DNA from: a virus | Reading direction: 5' to 3' (one strand) | IMG/VR virus record: IMGVR_UViG_3300046804_003463 | Location: 1-64,000 of that record | DNA length: 64,000 nucleotides | In this document: in pieces, positions 54,105-62,853 of the stretch | Numbering within the stretch: the first letter of the stretch is position 1 | Layout: every line of letters begins with the position of its first letter | The notes under the pieces: generated by a model | The model's input: only the letters and a program-made list of their open reading frames with translations | The model's database searches: none | What the model was told of the DNA's origin: nothing | Made by a program: the position numbers and the translations under genes

Positions 54105-56629
54105 GTGAAGAAACTTTCAAGTGTGTATCGCTTCTCTGTCTTCCAACCAATACAATCAAGAATCAATTTGATCGGTTCAAGAAAAGTTTTTTCAAACTGT
54201 GTTTCATAATCAATATATTCTTGCAGACCAAACTCTTTTGGTAGTCTTGTTGGAAAAGAAACAACTGTATCTCTAAACGGGTTTGGTGTTTTAAGATAGG
54301 TGAATTTCAACTTTTCACCTTCTTGTATCAAAGGATACTTAGTCAACAAGTTGTGCTGTTTAAGGAAATGATTATACAGTATTGCACCCTTCACATGTAT
54401 TGGAGTGCCTTTCTTGTATATTGTAGTAGAATCAGCATACTCTTTCAAGCCATTACAACCACGTGGAAAAGAAATATCTTCAACAGGTAACTTACGAAAC
54501 TCTTCTCTAAAGTCGGCAATGAATTGATGCACCGTTTCTTCGTCGGTGTTTACGACCAAATCAACCAGCTTGTACATCTTGGCTCTTACGGCGGTAGGTG
54601 TTGATGACTTGACCATCTCAAGACCCATAACTTTGAGTTTGGGTTTTGCATATTGTACACCTTCGTTATTGTACACATTCAGAATATAACGTTTCTTTGC
54701 TGTCCAAATACCTTTGTCGGACAAGCCTTCACGTTTCATTTGCATTTTCTGGTCGTATGCGTGAACATATTCAGCAAGACTCTGATAACTTTCATCAATA
54801 TATGGTTGAATCTTCTCTTCACAGATTTTGTCCATGAAGGTGATAACTTTCTCAGCCGATGACTTCTGTTTATAGACAGAATCAACCAATGGACCAAGAT
54901 TGAGATAGATCGAATCTGTATCTGAAGCAATAACATAGTCTTTATCAGTTTTTAATAATTTGTTTAGATATTCGTTGAGTTTGTTTTCAATCCAACGAAT
55001 TGACAATTGACCTGCTTGTGTAACAGCAAGTGCTTGCCTCAAATCATAGAACCGAAAATACTGTGAACCCATCGCACCATAAGCAGAGTTCAAAGAGACT
55101 TTCTTAGCCAACTGTAGATTGTTATATCTTGCAATTAACTTTTCAATTTCTTTTTTCTTTGCTGCATCTTTTTCATCTTCATAATCTTGTTGCTGCTTCA
55201 ACATCAACTTCTTGAATTTCTTGCGGTCTTCATACATCTCAATCATCATTGCTGGCAGAAAGCCTTGTTTGTCTGTACGAAAGAATTGACCGTTAGGTGT
55301 GATAGTTACATTGCTCATCACACTTGTGTCAATTTCTCTCTCAAGCAAACTTTCTACTGATGCCTGTGTTGAAAGACGGCGCATGTCATCTGTATAATCT
55401 TCTTTCTCAACCAAAGTTTCGGGTGAGATATTGTATTGCATAATCAAATGCGGATACAGACTGTTCAAGTCAAACGATGCAACCCAATTGTGTAAGCCAA
55501 TTTGTGGTTCTTTGACATATGCACCTTCAAATGCTTCACTCTTCTTTGCAACACGGCGTGGTGGCACAACAATCTTTTTTTCTAGTAGATAGTTGTAGAT
55601 TAGTGCATCCCACATTCTTGTTTGTGCAAACACATCATCATAGTTACACTTTGTGTCATATGCCAGAGTAAGTGCAAGTTCAATTAGTTTTAGTTTGTCT
55701 TCTAACTTCAGAATCAGGTGTACATCTTTGATGTTATACTCAATAAACTTCTGATGGTCAAGTTTATAAAGTTGATGTAGATTATCATATTCATCATACG
55801 ATAGTTTGCTTTCACCAAGTTCTACACTTGCAATTGTATCAAGACGATAGTTCTCGGCGTTTTTACCACCTGGCGCATACCATTGATACAGTTCAAGATA
55901 GTCAAGAACAGAAATGCCAATCAAATCATAAACAGTTTGTTCTTTGCCTTTGAACATGGTCTTTCTTTCTGAATAGACTGACCATGGCGACAACTTATTT
56001 ACTGCATCATCCCCAAATAAACGTTTAAACCGATTGACAAGGTAAGGAACATCAAAGAACTTGATATTCCAACCAGTAACAACGTCAGGCCAATTACTTG
56101 ACCAGTCAGCAATAAACCGTTCACACAGATCGATTTCATCTTCACAACGAATGTATGTTTCTTCACCTTTTACCTCATAATCACCACAACCATAAACTGT
56201 AGTACCGCCGTTCAATTGATGAATAGCGATTGCTGTAATAGGCTCAGTGGCCTTGTATGGATCGGGAAATCCATTTTCTGAACCGACCTCAATGTCTATG
56301 AATACGACAGAGAGATGAGAAATATCCCAATCAATAATGCCTCTAAAATTGTCAGCAATGAAGGCGTATTCATAGCGTGTATTGCCGTAGATTTTAAAGT
56401 TTGCAATGTCTTCATAACGTTTGACAAAATCACGTGCCTCCCGAATGGTATCAAAAGTCATAGGTTCCAATGGCTCATTGAACAATGAACGCCACTGAGA
56501 TGGTTTGTTAGATTGCACAAACAAAGACGGAGAGTATTTGACTTTGCTCTTTACTCTCCGCCCATTGTTTACTCCACGAAAAAGAATGTTATTGCCGTGG
56601 ACACAAACATTTGTATAATATTTTGACAT
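54101..56629 (-). CDS. 43: B-family DNA polymerase gp43
   Basis: 842 aa with exonuclease motif FIDIEVGSENGFP (Asp112, Glu114), polymerase motif A FDLNSLYPHLIMQYN (about 387-400), motif B KKVSLNSAYGAMGSQYF (509-524) and motif C ASDTDSIYLNLG (Asp570-Asp572). The C-terminus RYTLESFFT resembles a sliding-clamp-binding peptide. Complete phage replicase, overlapping neighbours by 1 and 4 bases. Confidence 0.97.
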   Translation of the reverse strand: MSKYYTNVCVHGNNILFRGVNNGRRVKSKVKYSPSLFVQSNKPSQWRSLFNEPLEPMTFDTIREARDFVKRYEDIANFKIYGNTRYEYAFIADNFRGIIDWDISHLSVVFIDIEVGSENGFPDPYKATEPITAIAIHQLNGGTTVYGCGDYEVKGEETYIRCEDEIDLCERFIADWSSNWPDVVTGWNIKFFDVPYLVNRFKRLFGDDAVNKLSPWSVYSERKTMFKGKEQTVYDLIGISVLDYLELYQWYAPGGKNAENYRLDTIASVELGESKLSYDEYDNLHQLYKLDHQKFIEYNIKDVHLILKLEDKLKLIELALTLAYDTKCNYDDVFAQTRMWDALIYNYLLEKKIVVPPRRVAKKSEAFEGAYVKEPQIGLHNWVASFDLNSLYPHLIMQYNISPETLVEKEDYTDDMRRLSTQASVESLLEREIDTSVMSNVTITPNGQFFRTDKQGFLPAMMIEMYEDRKKFKKLMLKQQQDYEDEKDAAKKKEIEKLIARYNNLQLAKKVSLNSAYGAMGSQYFRFYDLRQALAVTQAGQLSIRWIENKLNEYLNKLLKTDKDYVIASDTDSIYLNLGPLVDSVYKQKSSAEKVITFMDKICEEKIQPYIDESYQSLAEYVHAYDQKMQMKREGLSDKGIWTAKKRYILNVYNNEGVQYAKPKLKVMGLEMVKSSTPTAVRAKMYKLVDLVVNTDEETVHQFIADFREEFRKLPVEDISFPRGCNGLKEYADSTTIYKKGTPIHVKGAILYNHFLKQHNLLTKYPLIQEGEKLKFTYLKTPNPFRDTVVSFPTRLPKEFGLQEYIDYETQFEKTFLEPIKLILDCIGWKTEKRYTLESFFT

Positions 56630-56934
56630 TAAAGTTTAAGACCTGGTGGCGCTATCTCAATGCGACTGAACATTTTTCTGTATTGAGATAGTAAATCGGT
56701 CACAGGCGTATTGACTGTTAAAATATCATCATACTTGAATTTGATGCCTTTGTCAAACTCTTCAACATAAGCAAGATATGGTGCAAAACCAACACCACCA
56801 GGATCATTTGCAGCACGTGGTGGCACAGCAATGACTTGCATAGGATTTTTTACTACAATATCGTCACCTTGTTCAGTGACTTCACCAATAATTGTTTGAT
56901 GTGTTTTAAATGTAATACAAACTATTTCACTCAT
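56629..56934 (-). CDS. Sm-like small protein, 101 aa
   Basis: Beta-rich start EIVCITFKTHQTIIGEVTEQ and DIVVKNPMQVIAV resembles Sm/Lsm beta strands; C-terminal helix LSQYRKMFSRIEIA. Next to gp43. Possibly RNA-binding, unproven. Confidence 0.65.
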   Translation of the reverse strand: MSEIVCITFKTHQTIIGEVTEQGDDIVVKNPMQVIAVPPRAANDPGGVGFAPYLAYVEEFDKGIKFKYDDILTVNTPVTDLLSQYRKMFSRIEIAPPGLKL

Positions 56935-57161
56935 ACTGTTACCTTTGTAGATGGTTCATAAACATCAAGTGTTACCCACTTTTTTGGAAATAACATTTCA
57001 CGGCCAACAAAGTCGGCAATGTCATATGTTGGGTCATCAACAAGACCAATTAATTCAACCTTGTCATCAAACTCACGCATTACAAGATCATACTTGTATG
57101 CTTTAGGAAGTTTAGTGTTTGTTTCAGCCAGTTGTTTAGCCACTTTTGTAATATTACTCAT
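56931..57161 (-). CDS. hypothetical protein, 76 aa
   Basis: A helical N-terminus (ITKVAKQLAETNTKLPKAYK) and beta C-terminal half. Overlaps the Sm-like gene by 4 bases. Not recognised. Confidence 0.72.
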   Translation of the reverse strand: MSNITKVAKQLAETNTKLPKAYKYDLVMREFDDKVELIGLVDDPTYDIADFVGREMLFPKKWVTLDVYEPSTKVTV

Positions 57162-57164
57162 AAC

Positions 57165-57659
57165 TTACTCCTTACATTGAATAACTTTAACATCACATTT
57201 TTTCAAAAATTCAATACCCGATTCACTTCTGTAGGTTTCTTTGAAATAGACCTCCTTGATTCCTGACTGATATATCATTTTAGCACATTCCAAGCACGGT
57301 GCGTGGGTAATAAACATTGTTGCCCCTTCACTTGAGTTTGTTGACCGAGAAACTTTCGCAAGACAGTTTGATTCGGCATGAAGCACTTCTGGCTTAGAGT
57401 GCAATTTTGACCATCCATGTGCAGTTTCAGTATAACCATTATGCAACATGAATTTGTCACTTTGCTGACATTCGGATTTTAACACATATTCAAGTTCTTC
57501 ACAATTGTTGTCCCAACCAGATGGCATACCATTGTAACCAATACCAATAATAGTATTGTCTTTGACGATTACACAACCTACCTGTAATCTTTTTGCTGTA
57601 GAAAGTTCAGCATAAACACTTGCCGCTTTCATATGGGCTTTTATGTATTTTTCTTTCAT
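57165..57659 (-). CDS. dCMP deaminase-like protein
   Basis: Start MKEKYIKAHMKAASVYAELS; a longer frame adds eleven residues. The zinc-binding site is HAESN (His, catalytic Glu) with CLECAKMIYQ downstream of HAPCLEC. RLQVGCVIVKDNTIIGIGYN is the beta core. It makes dUMP for ThyX, linking to NrdAB. Confidence 0.86.
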   Translation of the reverse strand: MKEKYIKAHMKAASVYAELSTAKRLQVGCVIVKDNTIIGIGYNGMPSGWDNNCEELEYVLKSECQQSDKFMLHNGYTETAHGWSKLHSKPEVLHAESNCLAKVSRSTNSSEGATMFITHAPCLECAKMIYQSGIKEVYFKETYRSESGIEFLKKCDVKVIQCKE

Positions 57660-57711
57660 AATAAGTAAGCACTCACTTGCATACAAGGGCACTACGAAAA
57701 AATCATCCTGG

Positions 57712-58527
57712 TTATTCCAGAATGATAAGTGGTACCCTAGCTACGTTTACGCCGTTAGCGTGTAAAAAGAATGGAAGAAATCTTTCGCCTAAAAATCCTG
57801 GATAACGCCAAGGTAAAGGCTCAGATGTTGTCTGTTGTGTTGGATATACAGCGATTGTATTTTGCCACACGTATTCTAATAATTCGAATAACTCAGATGC
57901 GTACTTTCTGAATAATTGTTTACGCATGACATAGCATGTCTCAAAACTTGCACCATGCTCATCCCACCACTGCATACTGTCTCTGTAGTCTGGCAATAAT
58001 TTTTCAATACCCTCTAAAAACAGATTCAGGTATTCCGGTGGTTGTGAATGTAAGTATTGTGTACGAACAGAATAAGGCAGTGGCGTAATTGGATTTGTGA
58101 TTGCATCATGTGTTTCAAGCAGTTTCAGTGCTGCTGCTTTCTGTTCGTCAGAAGCCATGTAATCAGCACTTTCTTTTGTTGGTGGCATTGCTGCTTTTAG
58201 CACATTTCTGTCTAAGTCACCTTTAAAGTCAAGATAGCGACGATATGTTGTACAACCGATGAAGTCAGCACGTGCGTGTTTCCACAAGTAATATTCAGAT
58301 GCTTGTTGACCTAACGCACGAAGAAAATCATCTTCACTGCGTGTGCCATAATAATGACGATACTCATACACACTCTTATGATGAGATGTGTTTATCCAAT
58401 TACCTGGTCCCGGTGGATGCCAACCATATGGTGCATGACTACCAGCATACGCAGCCTTCAACCAAGACGATTCGTGATTAAAAGGAAAGTCCTTATGAAA
58501 ATGACTTACCATTAGTAGATCAGTCAT
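57712..58527 (-). CDS. DUF4422-type glycosyltransferase, 271 aa
   Basis: The start MTDLLMVSHFHKDFPFNH follows a purine-rich region. FIGCTTYRRYLDF and YPGFLGERFLPFFLHANG are signature elements of the DUF4422 capsule/O-antigen glycosyltransferase family. Translation is coupled to the 54-aa gene before it. Confidence 0.82.
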   Translation of the reverse strand: MTDLLMVSHFHKDFPFNHESSWLKAAYAGSHAPYGWHPPGPGNWINTSHHKSVYEYRHYYGTRSEDDFLRALGQQASEYYLWKHARADFIGCTTYRRYLDFKGDLDRNVLKAAMPPTKESADYMASDEQKAAALKLLETHDAITNPITPLPYSVRTQYLHSQPPEYLNLFLEGIEKLLPDYRDSMQWWDEHGASFETCYVMRKQLFRKYASELFELLEYVWQNTIAVYPTQQTTSEPLPWRYPGFLGERFLPFFLHANGVNVARVPLIILE

Positions 58528-58684
58528 CTTGTGTCTCTTCTTTTCTCTTCTTCTTGAACTCAATACGTGGTGCAATGATTGCTTGAATCATCTCACGTTT
58601 GTAGTCAAATTTATGTTCACCTTTAAGACTTGACAGTAAAATCTTCAAGTCTTTTTTCATTTTAAAATTTTGATTGGGTTTCAT
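58520..58684 (-). CDS. small basic protein, 54 aa
   Basis: Its ATG overlaps the stop of the oxygenase gene (TAATG) and its stop overlaps the DUF4422 gene by 8 bases. MKPNQNFKMKKDLKILLSSL, ends FKKKRKEETQDD. Helical and basic; probably a small chaperone-like or nucleic-acid-binding protein. Confidence 0.66.
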   Translation of the reverse strand: MKPNQNFKMKKDLKILLSSLKGEHKFDYKREMIQAIIAPRIEFKKKRKEETQDD

Positions 58685-59262
58685 TACCATGTCCAAGAAA
58701 CGTATGAGTATCGTGTGCCTTTCGTCACTAAGTCAACTCTGTGTGGATAAAGAAAGTTTGATGGGAAAATCATAATCTCACCTGCCTTCAAAGTTATGGG
58801 TGTATCTTGCCAAAACACCAGATCACCACCCTCATAGCCACCATTTAAACCACCAAGAATAGTGAGTGTTGGTATACCTTTGCGCTGACCATCAAACATT
58901 GAATGAATGTGATCGCAATGAAGTTTCATGTTTGTGTTTTCACGATATCGATTAAAACGAACTTCTGTGTAACCTTGCCAAGTGGCATACCAATCGCAAC
59001 CCCATTCCGCAAGTTCTTGGTGATATCTTTGTAGACCATCCCAAATTCTTTGCATAATGTATTCTTTGTGTTTTACATTTGACCATGTAACGGCAAGTTC
59101 GTGTTCATACGAATGATTGGAATTGTTATGATAATCATAAAATTGATGTGTTTGAAACTGACCCTCTACTAGTTCTAGTTCGTCAACAGTCTCTTGGCAC
59201 ACTTCTGGTGTGAGCCAATCGGAATAGATTTTGAGGTATGATCGTAAGTCTTTGTTCATCAT
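58684..59262 (-). CDS. 2OG-Fe(II) oxygenase, 192 aa
   Basis: The start is the ATG at 59262 or the adjacent one at 59259, after AAGGATAC. MKLHCDHIHSMFDGQRKG contains the HxD...; LYPHRVDLVTKGTRYSYVSW the distal His and Arg. Prolyl-4-hydroxylase-like double-stranded beta helix with GGYEGGDLVFWQ. Many T4-like aquatic phages carry such enzymes. Confidence 0.86.
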   Translation of the reverse strand: MMNKDLRSYLKIYSDWLTPEVCQETVDELELVEGQFQTHQFYDYHNNSNHSYEHELAVTWSNVKHKEYIMQRIWDGLQRYHQELAEWGCDWYATWQGYTEVRFNRYRENTNMKLHCDHIHSMFDGQRKGIPTLTILGGLNGGYEGGDLVFWQDTPITLKAGEIMIFPSNFLYPHRVDLVTKGTRYSYVSWTW

Positions 59263-59295
59263 GTATCCTTCAAAGTGGGGCTTGCGCCCCACTCA

Positions 59296-59775
59296 TTACG
59301 CAGCCTTCTTTTCTTCTTGTAGAAGTTGAGGCTGGAATGTTTTGAGTTCATTACCAATCTCAATCTTACGTGGTTTCTTATGCTCTGGAATGATGTTCTC
59401 AAGTCCAATGCGTAGAATGCCATCTTTGTATTCTGCACCTTTTACTTCAATGGTGTCAGCAATAGTGATTGACTTAGTGAAAGAACGTGTACCAATACCA
59501 CGATGTAGATATTCCAAGTTTGGTGTTCCTTCAACCTTTTCACCTTTGATAGTCAATGTATTTTCTTGTACCTGAATATCAATTTCATCTTTACTGAAAC
59601 CAGCAACAGCAAGTTCTACCGCATACTTATTATCATCTATTTTGATGATGTTATGTGGCGGAAAGTTATTTACTGGTTTAGTTTCATTCAGAATTGATTC
59701 TACATCACGAATAAAGTTTTCAAAGCCAAGTGTCTGATGAAACAATGGTCCAAAAGCAATACGTCCTACTGTCAT
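59296..59775 (-). CDS. small heat-shock protein (Hsp20/IbpA-like)
   Basis: Start MTVGRIAFGPLFHQTLGFEN follows AAAAAGGAGAAAACT. The alpha-crystallin core runs from YAVELAVAGFSKDEIDIQVQ to GILRIGLENIIPEH, including the GILRIGL closing motif. About 159 aa. Phage sHsps are known from cyanophages and probably protect virion assembly. Confidence 0.9.
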   Translation of the reverse strand: MTVGRIAFGPLFHQTLGFENFIRDVESILNETKPVNNFPPHNIIKIDDNKYAVELAVAGFSKDEIDIQVQENTLTIKGEKVEGTPNLEYLHRGIGTRSFTKSITIADTIEVKGAEYKDGILRIGLENIIPEHKKPRKIEIGNELKTFQPQLLQEEKKAA

Positions 59776-59821
59776 AGTTTTCTCCTTTTTAAGCAAGTTA
59801 AATTACGTGACCCCGAAGGCA

Positions 59822-60010
59822 TCACGACTTACTTGCAACCACAAATGCTGTGCGGTTGACAAGATAAGTTCTTTGTGGATTACTTTGACTAAAGACTTTA
59901 ATAAACTCGTTACTACCTTCTTTAATCACGTTGTCGTAATCCCTAGTATACACTTCTTCTTTAGTGTATTTATTTATTAGTTTGATCGGATTGTTTTTCA
60001 CTTTGCTCAT
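59822..60010 (-). CDS. hypothetical protein, 62 aa
   Basis: Basic and beta-like (MSKVKNNPIKLINKYTKEEV). Between RegA and the heat-shock gene. Not recognised. Confidence 0.7.
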   Translation of the reverse strand: MSKVKNNPIKLINKYTKEEVYTRDYDNVIKEGSNEFIKVFSQSNPQRTYLVNRTAFVVASKS

Positions 60011-60023
60011 GATGACTCACCAT

Positions 60024-60425
60024 TTATTCTTTCTTCTTTTTACCGATATTATATTTGGCAACTAATTCCCAGTCATCTTTCTCTTTGAAAGATATAATTT
60101 TAATTTGATGAATTGGTGCCATGTTGTTTTCAATTATATCATAGTTCACAACTTTAATCAAGCCCCACTCTTCAAGTAAATTGGCAATAGCGTTACGTCT
60201 TTGTATATCGTTTTCGGTAATCGTTGATGGTTTACCGTCTAATGCAAATAACTCTTTGAAATGTACAATGTAATATTTGCCTTGCTTGTGCAATATGTGG
60301 CAAGACTGATACAATACTCTTTCTTTTCTTGATGATACACCAATCCTTGTTAGTGTCTCTCGTACTTTTAGAAAGTCATCCTCTTCTACAAGAACAACTT
60401 CAACAAACTTAGATATATCCACCAT
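60024..60425 (-). CDS. regA: translational repressor RegA
   Basis: 133-aa RegA with EVVLVEEDDFLKVRETLTRIG and CHILHKQGKYYIVHFKELF, ENDIQRRNAIANLLEEWGL. Binds early mRNA ribosome sites to repress translation. Sits after gp62, as in T4. Confidence 0.92.
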   Translation of the reverse strand: MVDISKFVEVVLVEEDDFLKVRETLTRIGVSSRKERVLYQSCHILHKQGKYYIVHFKELFALDGKPSTITENDIQRRNAIANLLEEWGLIKVVNYDIIENNMAPIHQIKIISFKEKDDWELVAKYNIGKKKKE

Positions 60426-60426
60426 G

Positions 60427-60813
60427 TCATTTCCTTAACCCACCCGTTAGGGTTTCTTCTTTTAGTTTTTGGATTTGTTCTTTGCTTAGTATTCGCAAAG
60501 CCTCACGTGCTTTGGAATCGGACAGGCCATAGACCAGTTTGACACATTCCAAATCATCGTTTTTTTCAGACTTAGCCCACTTCGCAAATGGTCTTTTCAT
60601 AGACCTGACAGTATTTAGTAAATAGTCAAATTGTAGCTTCTTTTCAAGGTAGTGCCTACTATTCATCTCGTTTGCAAAGGCTAGACAGTCTTTGTGCTGA
60701 GACAAGGCTCGGTTGACCAGAAAAGGATTGTAGTCCTTCTCAGTCAGGTCATCTACAATAAGTTGTTTCTTGGTTTGTAGAATAGCTGTGGCGTAGTCAA
60801 ATGGATTGCTCAT
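60427..60813 (-). CDS. 62: clamp loader small subunit gp62
   Basis: 128 aa starting MSNPFDYATAILQTKKQLI, LVNRALSQHKDCLAFANEMN and KLVYGLSDSKAREALRILSK, the gp62 pattern. It complexes with gp44 to load gp45. A nuclease-like gene is inserted between it and gp44. Confidence 0.92.
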   Translation of the reverse strand: MSNPFDYATAILQTKKQLIVDDLTEKDYNPFLVNRALSQHKDCLAFANEMNSRHYLEKKLQFDYLLNTVRSMKRPFAKWAKSEKNDDLECVKLVYGLSDSKAREALRILSKEQIQKLKEETLTGGLRK

Positions 60814-61274
60814 TTTTTATAACTTGAATCTGCATATTTCATAAGTTCGTGAATTTCTTCCTGAGTCAACTTCTTGACCGCTATCAATGATTCTTGCTCA
60901 ATTGGAATCACTACCATCTTATGACCGAACTTCGTTGTGTATCTTTCACTCTCAACGAATGTTTTAGGATTAGCACTGAAAATCCAACCACCCCATTTGT
61001 ATTTTGGATTTATCAAAGGGGGTATAGAAACAAAATACAGTTCATCAACATTACGACATTTTCTCAACTGTGTTTCTCTAAAAGTGAAAGCATTTTTTAC
61101 CACAAAAGGTTGTTCTGTTTTAACCTCTATATGTTTACCATCAACAATCATATCTTTTGTGTGATCGAAATGATCAATAGATTCCTGAACTTTGTGTCCT
61201 AAACTATTTAAATAGTTCACAACAATCTTTTCACCTATTCTACCTAATATGTCAATTCGTTGTTCGTGTTTCAT
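60810..61274 (-). CDS. PD-(D/E)XK nuclease-like protein, 154 aa
   Basis: GRIGEKIVVNYLNSLGHKVQ, then DHTKDMIVDGKHIEVKTEQ provides D...E-x-K, the catalytic pattern of PD-(D/E)XK nucleases. It sits between the HNH gene and gp62, overlapping both. Confidence 0.62.
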   Translation of the reverse strand: MKHEQRIDILGRIGEKIVVNYLNSLGHKVQESIDHFDHTKDMIVDGKHIEVKTEQPFVVKNAFTFRETQLRKCRNVDELYFVSIPPLINPKYKWGGWIFSANPKTFVESERYTTKFGHKMVVIPIEQESLIAVKKLTQEEIHELMKYADSSYKK

Positions 61275-61671
61275 GTTTTTCCAAATATTTCACAAGTTTC
61301 ATAACACCATCCAGATTATCTCCGGCTCTTGCTAAAGCAGAATTACAGTCGTGACAAATCCAACCCCTAAACTGACCAGTTTTGTGATCATGATCCAAAA
61401 AGAGTCCTATTGGTTTTCTATTTTTAGTTTGTTCAAGTGTGCATTTACCACAACACTCACAAACATTTGGTCTTGCTCTAACGTATTTTTTTAAATTGGC
61501 TCTAACTTTTATTTGTTTACTAACACAAACTTTGCAACGATTATCACGCTTATCATAATTTGTTAACAATGATGCAAATTCAATTAAAGGTTTTTCAACT
61601 TTGCAGTATATACATGGTTTAGTTTCAACCAATTGAGGCTGTTCACCTAAAAACTGAGATAAATTACCCAT
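61252..61671 (-). CDS. HNH (endonuclease VII-like) nuclease
   Basis: Zinc-finger scaffold: PCIYCKVEKP, RCKVCVSKQ, VCECCGKC; then IGLFLDHDHKTGQFRGWICH with HDH and DCNSALARAGDNLDGVMKLV, as in gp49-like recombination endonuclease VII domains. Located between gp44 and gp62, the same place where T4-like genomes often harbour mobile endonucleases. Confidence 0.83.
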   Translation of the reverse strand: MGNLSQFLGEQPQLVETKPCIYCKVEKPLIEFASLLTNYDKRDNRCKVCVSKQIKVRANLKKYVRARPNVCECCGKCTLEQTKNRKPIGLFLDHDHKTGQFRGWICHDCNSALARAGDNLDGVMKLVKYLEKHETRTTN

Positions 61672-61672
61672 A

Positions 61673-62602
61673 TCATTTGAATTCCACGTTGGCCATAATT
61701 TCTGTCAGACAAGCAACAAGATTGATTTCATGATCAGCAACGAATGCCTGCTTATACTGATAGTCAGCAAGAATTAGCACTGCCTGTGGTATACTCTGAG
61801 GCTTTGCAATGTCATACAAAGCATCATAGAGTTTGCGAAAGAATGTCGTGTTATCAATTTCCGACGTTGCTGCCCATTTACGGACGGATGTAAAGTCTTT
61901 TTCTTTCAGATGTTTGACAATCTGTGTTAGAGAAATATCACCAATCTGAGAGAGTATGCCTACATCAATCTTGCCGAGTTTGGAATAGCGTTGAAGTTCA
62001 TTAATAACACGACGAAAATCTGGAAAGTGTTTCTTGACTACTTCAGCGATTACCTTTTCATCAAATTCAACTTTCTCTGTGTCTAGTATGTGTGTGATGC
62101 GTTTGAAGAAGGCAGAAGCCATCTTTTGTTTTTCACCATTCTTCAAACCAAATTCAATCACCGCACAACGACTGTGTAGTGGGTCAATGATTTTGTTTTT
62201 GTAGTTACAAGTGAAAATGAAAGAACAGTTTGCAGCAAACTCTTCAATAGCGTTACGCAGAATTGCTTGTGCGTTTGGTGTTAGATAGTCTGCTTCATCT
62301 AGAATGACGACCTTTCGGCCGCCAGATAGAGAAATAGATGATGCATAGTTTTTAATTTTGACACGAATCGTATCAACACCGTTCTCATCAGAACCATTGA
62401 TTATCATGTAGTCGCAACCGATTTCGTTGCACATGGCCTTGGCGATTGTAGTCTTGCCCACGCCCGCTCCACCAGCCAGAAGGAGATTTGGTATCTCCTT
62501 CTGATTCACGTATTCTTGAAATGTTGCCTTCAAGCGTTCTGGTAAAATACAATCTTCCACTGTTCGTGGCCGATACTTTTCTGTCCACAGAAGATGTTCC
62601 AT
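61673..62602 (-). CDS. 44: clamp loader large subunit gp44
   Basis: 309-aa AAA+ ATPase with Walker A GGAGVGKTTIAKA (44-51), Walker B VVILDEADYLT (102-105) and arginine finger PLHSRCAVIEF. Loads the sliding clamp gp45 with gp62. AAAGGTTACC precedes the ATG. Confidence 0.96.
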   Translation of the reverse strand: MEHLLWTEKYRPRTVEDCILPERLKATFQEYVNQKEIPNLLLAGGAGVGKTTIAKAMCNEIGCDYMIINGSDENGVDTIRVKIKNYASSISLSGGRKVVILDEADYLTPNAQAILRNAIEEFAANCSFIFTCNYKNKIIDPLHSRCAVIEFGLKNGEKQKMASAFFKRITHILDTEKVEFDEKVIAEVVKKHFPDFRRVINELQRYSKLGKIDVGILSQIGDISLTQIVKHLKEKDFTSVRKWAATSEIDNTTFFRKLYDALYDIAKPQSIPQAVLILADYQYKQAFVADHEINLVACLTEIMANVEFK

Positions 62603-62635
62603 GGTAACCTTTCACAAAAATCATAATGTAGTAAT

Positions 62636-62664
62636 ATTATATCAGTCAGCGTTCAATGCTGCAA
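62636..62664 (-). promoter_or_regulatory. possible promoter upstream of gp44
   Basis: Minus strand TTGCAG, 17 bp, TATAAT, about 34 bp before the gp44 ATG. Less certain than the early promoters because the -35 differs from consensus. Confidence 0.5.
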
Positions 62665-62851
62665 GAACTTCCAGATAATTTTCTTTTACATGCCAATCAA
62701 TGCCGTTGATACCATAGATAACAGTTTTGCCTTCCTGTTCTGGAATAGTTTTTACTGGCTCAAACACGGATGCAATTGCCTCTTTATTAATGGCGATAGA
62801 TTCACCATCAAAAGCAGGTGATGCATTCGTAAAAACAACGAACTTACCCAT
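62642..62851 (-). CDS. hypothetical protein, 69 aa
   Basis: Between gp45 and gp44 in several T4-like genomes; MGKFVVFTNASPAFDGESIA and NGIDWHVKENYLEVLAAL. Looks like a strand-helix domain. Unknown. Confidence 0.78.
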   Translation of the reverse strand: MGKFVVFTNASPAFDGESIAINKEAIASVFEPVKTIPEQEGKTVIYGINGIDWHVKENYLEVLAALNAD

Positions 62852-62853
62852 GA

